From assembly GCA_900546995.1 (NCBI GenBank), contig URFF01000030.1, forward strand, positions 1-20,117: 20,117 nucleotides of DNA, given 5' to 3'. This stretch comes from an uncultured Sutterella sp. Lineage in GTDB: Bacteria; Pseudomonadota; Gammaproteobacteria; Burkholderiales; Burkholderiaceae_F. This document shows, piece after piece, positions 14,685 to 20,117 of the stretch (positions are counted from its first letter, which is position 1; each line of letters starts with the position of its first letter). Made by a program: the position numbers and the translations under genes. The notes beneath the pieces are model-generated. The model did not search any database and was not told the DNA's origin. It saw only the letters and a program-made list of their open reading frames with translations.

Positions 14685-14691
14685 GTGACCA
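14562..14691 (+). repeat. Five direct GGTGACCA repeats
   Basis: Copies at 14562-14569, 14585-14592, 14650-14657, 14673-14680 and 14684-14691 share the wider form RGGTGACCAR, four of them with GGGTGACCA. Starts are spaced 23, 65, 23 and 11 bp, close to whole helical turns. The last copy contains the GTG start codon of the integrase remnant. They are most likely protein-binding sites (integrase arm sites or an operator of the lost element). Confidence 0.8.
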
Positions 14692-14867
14692 AGGCGCGCA
14701 TTTCGACATTAGATGACGGCGTTTACGCCGTGGGTGGTGTGGTCGGCTTGCGCATCAGAAAACGCAACGGCACGACACGATACTTGATGCGTTGGAGTCG
14801 TCACGGAGTGCGACATGATTATTATCTGCCCCGTGACATTTCACTCACATCGAGAATGAGGGAATAA
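14685..14867 (+). pseudogene. Tyrosine integrase remnant, N-terminal arm-binding domain only
   Basis: 60 codons from GTG 14685 to a TAA at 14865-14867. The sequence TLDDGVYAVGGVVGLRIRKRNGTTRYLMRW, then YYLPRDISLTSRMRE, has the order seen at the N-terminus of tRNA-targeting phage/island integrases (DUF4102-like arm-DNA-binding fold): a short Lys/Arg start, a V-x-G-x-x-G-L-x-(I/V) strand, a basic loop, an aromatic strand, then a helix start resembling the family's L-x-x-AR. The core-binding and catalytic domains (R, H-x-x-R, Y) are absent; a different gene follows at once. It could be expressed as a small DNA-binding protein, but decay is more likely. The call rests on a short, weak pattern. 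Confidence 0.55.
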
Positions 14868-15634
14868 TGGTTGTTCAATACGCTTCTGATCTACATTTAG
14901 ATTTTCAAGCTAATAGACGATACATAATGAATTGTGGCATCGAGCCAGTTGGTGATTGTCTAGTGTTGGCTGGGGATATAGCGAACCTTTTTCAATTGAA
15001 TCTTTACGCTGATTTTTGGAAGTGGTGCTCCAAGAACTTCGCCCTTACGGTTATGGTGCCGGGGAATCATGACTGCTACGGTGACTGGAGTTCTAGGGAA
15101 AAGCTAATACAGCCAATGAAAAAGAAAATTCTCCCAAATGTTCTTTGCTGTAATAACACAGTTCTTCATTTGGGAAAGATTGACATAGTTTGTTCAACAC
15201 TTTGGTCAGAAATTAAGCCGGAATATTCAATGGCGGTAGCTAATGGGCTTTTGGACTTTAGGGCTATATCAATAGACAGCTCACCCGTGACACTTAATGA
15301 TTACCTATGGGTACACGAAGAATCACTTCGTTTTGTTAAGAATGTGGTTCAGACATCCTCTGCTAAACAAATTGTTGTAGTTACTCATCATTTGCCAAGT
15401 TACGCCGTTTTGGCTGATGTCTTTAAGGAATCACCGTTAAATTCAGGATTTGTTACAGAATTAGGTAACTGGATCGTAGACAGCCCAATCGATTTTTGGA
15501 TTTACGGGCACTCGCATATTTCTATTGAAAGGCGCATTGGAACCACTCGTTTATTGTCGAATCAGTTGGGTTATGTTGGCTATGGGGAAGGGGATGGTTA
15601 TCAGCCGGATAAACATTTTGTCGTGTGTGATTGA
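14867..15634 (+). CDS. Calcineurin-like metallophosphoesterase, probable island cargo
   Basis: A 255-residue protein with the full two-metal phosphoesterase motif set: SDLHLD (D8, H10), LAGDIAN (D37), PGNHDCYG (N67, H68), TTHHLP-type VVTHHLP (H174/H175) and IYGHSHIS (H215, H217). The substrate is unknown; the family includes nucleases, cyclic-nucleotide phosphodiesterases and protein phosphatases. The ATG overlaps the stop of the integrase remnant (TAATG), with AATGAGGGAA giving GAGG about 5 nt upstream. Base composition is visibly richer in A+T than in the flanking housekeeping genes, and codon choice differs (many TTA, ATA, AAT), pointing to horizontal transfer. It is convergent with bioB, 58 bp away, without a clear terminator. 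There is no signal peptide, so it is probably cytoplasmic. Confidence 0.85.
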   Translation: MVVQYASDLHLDFQANRRYIMNCGIEPVGDCLVLAGDIANLFQLNLYADFWKWCSKNFALTVMVPGNHDCYGDWSSREKLIQPMKKKILPNVLCCNNTVLHLGKIDIVCSTLWSEIKPEYSMAVANGLLDFRAISIDSSPVTLNDYLWVHEESLRFVKNVVQTSSAKQIVVVTHHLPSYAVLADVFKESPLNSGFVTELGNWIVDSPIDFWIYGHSHISIERRIGTTRLLSNQLGYVGYGEGDGYQPDKHFVVCD

Positions 15635-15692
15635 AAACAGATCAATCGACAACGGATGGTATGTATGTGTGCTTTCTTGAGCAAACGGGCCA

Positions 15693-16664
15693 TTAAAGTT
15701 TGTACCCAACTTCGCTAACAAGTCTTTTATCGTGTTCAAACATTGTTCCTTTTGTCGTGAGCATGTCACCGGCGATGGCACTGTTGATTCCAGCCTCTAA
15801 CGCTAGTATGGTGGCTTTTTTCGATAAACGGCGTCTGCCACCGGCAAAGCGCAGGTAAGCAGTAGGATTGGCGAAGCGGAAAATGGCAACGGTTCGCACA
15901 ATTTCTTCTTCGCTAATGAGTGGTGCTGATTCAAGTGGTGTACCGGGGATGGGAGCCAAGATATTAATTGGGATAGACGGTACATCTAGAGAGCGAAGAA
16001 GTAACGCTAATTCGATGCGCTGACGGCGTGTTTCTCTCATGCCGATGATGCCACCGGAGCAAATTTCTAGTCCGGCTTGTCGTGCCGCCTTGATGGTTTT
16101 CAATTTGTCATTGACACTATGAGAGGTGCAAACGTCAGCGAAAAAACTGGGTGCAGTCTCTAAATTACAGTGACACCGCGAGGCACCGGCCTCCTTTAAG
16201 AGCTTAAATTCGCTTTGAGTCAACAGGCCAGCTGAGAGGCAAATTTCCATGTCTACCTCTTTTTTTAGCAATCTGATGATTTCAGCTGTTTCTCGGACTT
16301 CTCGCGGACTTAATTTTCGACCGCTTGTCACAAGCGAAAAGCGCGTTGCTCCGGCTTGTTTGGAAACCTTGGCATGTTCAATGATTTTTGAGGCCGGTAA
16401 GAGCTCGTACACTTCGCACTGACCCCGATAATGCCGAGATTGCGCACACCAATGGCAATTTTCAGAGCATCGGCCGCTTTTGGCATTAACGATGGCGCAA
16501 AAGTTAAAGATCGGTGAGGCTTTTTGTTGTGTGACCTCTCGGGCGCTATCGACAAGGTCTAAAAGTGGGGCATCGGCAACATCGAGCAGTTCATCAACCG
16601 TTAATGGTTCATTGTCAAGCGCTCGCGTTTTGATTTCTTGAAGTTTTTGCGCGGTGCTAACCAT
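15693..16664 (-). CDS. bioB: Biotin synthase (anaerobe-type)
   Basis: A 323-residue radical-SAM enzyme inserting sulfur into dethiobiotin. The cluster motif CSENCHWC gives C66, C70 and C73. ICSGGIIGM (C202), C142 (MEICLS), R272 (YLRFAGGR) and IPINILAPIPGTPLE follow. The position equivalent to E. coli Cys97, a ligand of its [2Fe-2S] cluster, is Ser110 (TRFSLVTSGRKLS). Extra cysteines occur at 164 and 166 (RCHCNLET), and the protein lacks the long E. coli C-terminal tail. This resembles clostridial-type BioB rather than the usual betaproteobacterial one. The ATG at 16662-16664 is chosen because GGAG lies about 8 nt upstream; a TTG at 16733 would add 23 residues but lacks a site. No other bio genes are present. 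It is divergent from pheS. Confidence 0.92.
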   Translation of the reverse strand: MVSTAQKLQEIKTRALDNEPLTVDELLDVADAPLLDLVDSAREVTQQKASPIFNFCAIVNAKSGRCSENCHWCAQSRHYRGQCEVYELLPASKIIEHAKVSKQAGATRFSLVTSGRKLSPREVRETAEIIRLLKKEVDMEICLSAGLLTQSEFKLLKEAGASRCHCNLETAPSFFADVCTSHSVNDKLKTIKAARQAGLEICSGGIIGMRETRRQRIELALLLRSLDVPSIPINILAPIPGTPLESAPLISEEEIVRTVAIFRFANPTAYLRFAGGRRRLSKKATILALEAGINSAIAGDMLTTKGTMFEHDKRLVSEVGYKL

Positions 16665-16793
16665 ACTCTTTCTCCGAAATGCCGACTCAAAGTCCAAATT
16701 GTACGAATGAGACTGCTGAATTTGTGCAGCCAATCCTGATTCTCTAAGTTATTTAGCGGGGATATTGCATCAAAAAGCATTGAAAATCGCGGC

Positions 16794-16799
16794 TATAAT
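16794..16799 (+). promoter_or_regulatory. Candidate -10 element for pheST
   Basis: A perfect TATAAT lies 35 bp before the pheS ATG, but there is no convincing -35 at 16-18 bp (TTGCAT at 16765-16770 is 23 bp away). No tRNA-Phe-type leader attenuator (Phe-rich leader peptide plus terminator) is visible in the short leader. Confidence 0.4.
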
Positions 16800-16834
16800 T
16801 AACCATCTTTGACTTTAAAACTCTAGCGAAAAAC

Positions 16835-17857
16835 ATGATGCAAGATCTGTCGCAAATTGTTTCTGAGGCGAAGGCCGCGTTTGCTGCGGCAGCAACGCCA
16901 GCTGCCTTGGAAGATGCTAAGGCGAAATTTTTGGGTAAGACCGGTTCGATTACGGCACTGATGAAGGGTTTATCAAAACTGTCTCACGAAGAAAAACGTG
17001 AGATGGGACAGGCCTTGGGTGTTACCAAGCGCGCGATCGAAGAAGCGCTCGAAGCTCGTCGTGACGAGCTTGCCAATGAAAAACTCGCCGCCCGTTTGGC
17101 CGCAGAGGCATTGGATGTGACTTTGCCTGGTCGCAAATACCCGCAAGGCGGTATCCACCCGGTGATGGCCACGCAGATGCGTATTGAAGAAATCTTCCGC
17201 TCGATTGGTTTTGATGTGGCCGACGGCCCCGAAATTGAAACGGACTGGTATTCCTTTACGGCATTAAATAACCCGCCTAATCACCCGGCGCGTTCCATGC
17301 AAGATACGTTCTATGTGGACCGTAACGATGAAACGGGTAAGCCTTTGCCGCTTCGCCCGCATACTTCGCCGATGCAAGTGCGTTACTCCCGCACTCACGA
17401 AGTGCCGATTAAGGTCTTGGCTCCGGGGCGTACGTACCGTGTTGATAGCGACGCCACCCACTCACCGATGTTTCATCAGGTCGAAGGCGTTTGGATGGAT
17501 ACCGATGTGAGCTTTTCGGACTTGAAGGGCGTCTACACGGACTTCTTGCGTCAATTCTTTGAAACCAATGATCTGAAGGTTCGTTTCCGTGCGAGTTACT
17601 TCCCGTTTACGGAACCGTCGGTGGAAATCGACATGATGTTCACGAGCGGTCCGAAGAAAGGCCGTTGGCTGGAGATCTCCGGTGCCGGTGAAGTGCACCC
17701 GAATGTGGTTCGCAACTACGGGCTTGATCCGGAAAAGTACATCGGCTTTGCTTTCGGCTCCGGGCTGGAACGTTTGACGATGTTGCGTTACGGCATTGAC
17801 GATTTACGCTTGTTCTTTGAAGGCGATTTGCGCTTTTTGAAGCAATTTAATCGTTAA
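16835..17857 (+). CDS. pheS: Phenylalanine--tRNA ligase alpha subunit
   Basis: The 340-residue catalytic subunit of the alpha2-beta2 enzyme that charges tRNA-Phe. Residues 1-95 form the helical coiled-coil arm. The class II core starts near GGIHPVM (105-111), with FTALNNPPNHPARSMQDTF (141-159), motif 2 MFHQVEGVWMD (212-222) and motif 3 FAFGSGLERLTMLRYG (305-320). Length is normal. The start is ATGATG at 16835/16838 with no clear Shine-Dalgarno. pheT follows after 33 nt. Unlike the enterobacterial thrS-infC-rpmI-rplT-pheST order, it directly faces a divergent bioB here, so it must have its own promoter. Confidence 0.97.
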   Translation: MMQDLSQIVSEAKAAFAAAATPAALEDAKAKFLGKTGSITALMKGLSKLSHEEKREMGQALGVTKRAIEEALEARRDELANEKLAARLAAEALDVTLPGRKYPQGGIHPVMATQMRIEEIFRSIGFDVADGPEIETDWYSFTALNNPPNHPARSMQDTFYVDRNDETGKPLPLRPHTSPMQVRYSRTHEVPIKVLAPGRTYRVDSDATHSPMFHQVEGVWMDTDVSFSDLKGVYTDFLRQFFETNDLKVRFRASYFPFTEPSVEIDMMFTSGPKKGRWLEISGAGEVHPNVVRNYGLDPEKYIGFAFGSGLERLTMLRYGIDDLRLFFEGDLRFLKQFNR

Positions 17858-17890
17858 TGAGTATTCGTTTATTTTCAGTGAGAAAACAAC

Positions 17891-20117
17891 ATGTTATTTT
17901 CAGAAAGCTGGTTACGTTCCTACATTAATCCGGACATGACGACCGATGAGCTTTGCGAAGCGATGACGATGGCAGGCTTGGAAGTCGAAGAAGTGACGAC
18001 GGTGGCGCCCGCCTTTACCGGTGTGGTCGTCGCTCGTGTGTTGTCCGTTCGCGATCATGAAAATTCGGATCATTTGCATATCTGCCAAGTCGATGTTGGC
18101 GAAGGCGAACCTTTGCAGATTGTCTGCGGTGCTCCCAATGTGCGTGAAGGCATTTTGGTGCCGTGTGCGAAGATCGGCGCTGTGTTGCCGGGCGACTTCA
18201 AGATTAAGCAAGCCAAGATGCGTGGCGAAATCTCCATGGGGATGCTTTGCTCGGCTCGCGAACTCGGTATTACTGAAGACCACTCCGGTCTTTGGATTTT
18301 GCCGGAAGGCTTAACCGTTGGCGAAGACATTCGCACGGCCTGTCATTTGGATGACAAGAAGATTGAAATCAAGTTGACCCCAAATCGTGGTGATGCGCTT
18401 TCGATGTTGGGAGTGGCGCGTGACGTGCACGCCATCACCGGTGCCGAGGTTAAATTCCCGCAAATTCATAAAGTGCCCGCGAATTCGGAAACGAAGATTG
18501 ATATTAAGGTTGAGGCACCGGATCTTTGCGGTCGCTACACAACGCGTCGTATTGATCACATCAACATGAAGGCGCCGACCCCGCAATGGATGAAGGATCG
18601 TTTGGAAAGAAGCGGTCAACGCAGTATTTCGGCCTTGGTGGATATTTCCAACTATGTGATGCTCGAAATGGGCGTGCCGACGCACTTTAGTGATGCAGAA
18701 AAGATTGCCGGAGGGTGCTACACCGTTCGTTGGGCTAAAGAGGGTGAAAAAATCACCTTGTTAAATGGTCAAACCATTGATTTGGATCCGGGATTTGGTG
18801 TGATTTGTGACGCCAACGGTCCGAAGGTTTTAGCGGGCATCATGGGCGGCGAAGACACCAAGGTGACCGATGAGACGACCTGTATTTCCATCGAATCGGC
18901 TTTCTGGCAGCAAAAAGCCATTCAAGGTCGTTGCCGTCGTTTGAATTTCTCCACCGATGCGGCCTATCGTTACGAACGTGGCGTGGACTTTGGGTTCACT
19001 GAAGACGTATTGCACTATGTGACTCAATTGATTTTGGATATTTGCGCAACCGATAAAACGGAAGTCGGCCCGGTCATTGACGTTGTTACCCAATTGCCCG
19101 AACGAGGCGAAGTGACAATGCGTGCCGAACGCGCTCGTAAAGTGATCGGTATGCCGATTCCAACCGAAACCATGGCGGAATGCTTTAAGCGTTTGGGCTT
19201 TGAATTCACGCTCGACAATGAAGTGTTCCGTGTGAAAGCGCCGAGCTATCGTTTCGATATTGAAATCGAAGAAGATTTGATCGAAGAAGTGGCTCGCTTG
19301 GTTGGCTACGAGAAGTTGCCGGACGTGCCGCCCGTTGCGAAGGCCTCGATGTTTATGCGTCGCGAAGATACGCGTTCCGCACACGACATCCGTCGCGCAT
19401 TAGCTAATCTGGGTTACCAAGAGTTGATTAATTTCAGCTTTGTGCCGGAAGCTTGGGAAAAGGATTTTGCCGATAACGATCATCCGATTCGATTGCTTAA
19501 TCCGATCGCAAGCCAGTTGTCCGTGATGCGCACGCAAATGATCGGCGGTCTTGTGGACATTTTGAAATATAACCTCAACCGCAAGGTCACGAGCGCCAAG
19601 CTTTTCGAAGTCGGTCGCGTGTTCTACCCGGATGAAAGCGTGGAAACGACCGAATGGTCTGTGAAGGGCGTGCGTCAGCCGAGTCGTGTGGCAGGCCTCC
19701 TTTACGGTGACGCCATGGGCGAACAATGGGCGGTTAAGGCTCGCAATGTGGACTTCTTCGATGCCAAGGGCGATGTTGAGCGTTTGCTTTTCCCGCTTGA
19801 GGCAACTTTTGTGGCGAAAACCTTCCCGGCCTTGCACCCGGGGCGCAGCGCCGCGGTGATCCTTAACGGGGAAGAAATCGGTTTTGTCGGTGAATTGCAT
19901 CCGAAGTTGCAACAAACCTACGGGTTGCCGCATGCACCCGTGGTGTTTGAGTTGGACCTTGCGGCACTTTTGAAGACCAATGTGCCGTGGCACACGCCGG
20001 TGAGCAAATTCCAACCGGTGATGCGCGATATCAGCGTGGTGGTCCCGCACGGTGTGACCTATGAGACATTGCAGCAAGCTGTTTTGAGTGCTGCAAAGAC
20101 CGACGCTCGGTTAAGTA
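17891..20117 (+). CDS. pheT: Phenylalanine--tRNA ligase beta subunit (3' end outside window)
   Basis: Open from ATG 17891 to the window edge, 742 codons of an expected roughly 800. In order there are the N-terminal MLFSESWLRSYI, an EMAP/OB tRNA-binding domain (about 40-150, with ENSDHLHICQVDVG, IVCGAPNVREG and KMRGEISMGMLCS), a B3/B4 editing domain (about 210-370), a B5 domain, and the catalytic-like core with GYQELINFSF, RLLNPIASQLSVMRTQ and FEVGRVF. The start of the FDX-ACB tRNA-binding domain (FQPVMRDISVVV) is reached at the edge. The segment after YVMLEMGVP, usually HAFD, reads HFSD (265-268), a local departure close to the editing domain. It is coupled to pheS through a 33-nt gap with only a weak GTGAG ribosome-binding site. 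Confidence 0.96.
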   Translation, partial: MLFSESWLRSYINPDMTTDELCEAMTMAGLEVEEVTTVAPAFTGVVVARVLSVRDHENSDHLHICQVDVGEGEPLQIVCGAPNVREGILVPCAKIGAVLPGDFKIKQAKMRGEISMGMLCSARELGITEDHSGLWILPEGLTVGEDIRTACHLDDKKIEIKLTPNRGDALSMLGVARDVHAITGAEVKFPQIHKVPANSETKIDIKVEAPDLCGRYTTRRIDHINMKAPTPQWMKDRLERSGQRSISALVDISNYVMLEMGVPTHFSDAEKIAGGCYTVRWAKEGEKITLLNGQTIDLDPGFGVICDANGPKVLAGIMGGEDTKVTDETTCISIESAFWQQKAIQGRCRRLNFSTDAAYRYERGVDFGFTEDVLHYVTQLILDICATDKTEVGPVIDVVTQLPERGEVTMRAERARKVIGMPIPTETMAECFKRLGFEFTLDNEVFRVKAPSYRFDIEIEEDLIEEVARLVGYEKLPDVPPVAKASMFMRREDTRSAHDIRRALANLGYQELINFSFVPEAWEKDFADNDHPIRLLNPIASQLSVMRTQMIGGLVDILKYNLNRKVTSAKLFEVGRVFYPDESVETTEWSVKGVRQPSRVAGLLYGDAMGEQWAVKARNVDFFDAKGDVERLLFPLEATFVAKTFPALHPGRSAAVILNGEEIGFVGELHPKLQQTYGLPHAPVVFELDLAALLKTNVPWHTPVSKFQPVMRDISVVVPHGVTYETLQQAVLSAAKTDARLS

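Noticed and set aside
14562..14691. GGTGACCA repeats as a CRISPR array or plasmid iteron origin
   Set aside because: The units are only 8-11 bp with uneven spacing and no spacers of CRISPR size, and no cas or replication-initiator gene is present. A chromosomal tRNA and an integrase remnant flank them.
15600..15700. A second attachment site matching the tRNA-Met 3' end
   Set aside because: I looked for GTTCGAGTCC or ACTCGCCACCA-like sequence between the phosphoesterase and bioB and found none.
16665..16733. N-terminal extension of BioB from a TTG start at 16733
   Set aside because: No usable ribosome-binding site precedes the TTG, whereas the ATG at 16664 has GGAG at proper spacing and gives the family's usual length.
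19400..20077. A 225-codon minus-strand frame opposite pheT
   Set aside because: It is an antisense shadow of pheT, whose motifs are continuous on the plus strand through this whole stretch.

Overview
The window (about 20.1 kb, roughly half G+C) looks like the chromosome of a Gram-negative betaproteobacterium, most likely a gut-associated anaerobic or microaerophilic Burkholderiales of the Sutterellaceae type. The evidence is a complete inner-core LPS heptose pathway with kinase and adenylyltransferase as separate genes (hldA and hldC rather than fused hldE), waaC and waaA next to pgi, two Dcu-family anaerobic C4-dicarboxylate carriers, and a BioB of the kind typical of anaerobes. The taxonomic placement is inference; no marker gene was compared.

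Layout. 1-292: the 3' end of galU, closed by a hairpin terminator. 360-4291: a C4-dicarboxylate block with dcuB and a second divergent Dcu carrier on the minus strand, and a GntR/FCD regulator divergently transcribed on the plus strand. Three TTGTCGACAA-like palindromes lie in the two control regions: one just downstream of the dcuB -10, and two exactly 115 bp apart between the second dcu gene and the regulator. This makes a self-contained transport regulon. 4352-5758: an MmgE/PrpD-family enzyme convergent with the regulator. 5813-8876: a tight minus-strand operon hldA-hldD-gmhB-hldC making ADP-heptose. 9098-9604: a GNAT acetyltransferase. 9756-14231: pgi-waaC-waaA-thiD, an apparent operon joining sugar-phosphate isomerisation, attachment of Kdo and the first heptose, and a thiamine pyrimidine kinase. 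14290-14366: tRNA-Met(CAU) with its own promoter and terminator.

14367-15634 is the accessory part. Downstream of the tRNA 3' end are five direct copies of GGTGACCA with two short palindromes between them, then a 60-codon remnant of a tyrosine-integrase N-terminal arm-binding domain. Its stop codon overlaps the start of an AT-richer metallophosphoesterase gene. This looks like the scar of an integrative element at a tRNA, with one cargo gene left. 15693-16664 is bioB (minus), divergent from pheS-pheT (plus), which runs off the window end.

How the parts work together: hldA/gmhB/hldC/hldD supply the ADP-heptose used by WaaC, which acts on the Kdo added by WaaA. The Dcu carriers with the GntR regulator handle C4-dicarboxylates, as expected for anaerobic fumarate-type respiration, and the MmgE/PrpD enzyme may use a related substrate. 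The most novel-looking points are the Dcu/GntR operator architecture and the tRNA-proximal repeat/integrase/phosphoesterase scar.
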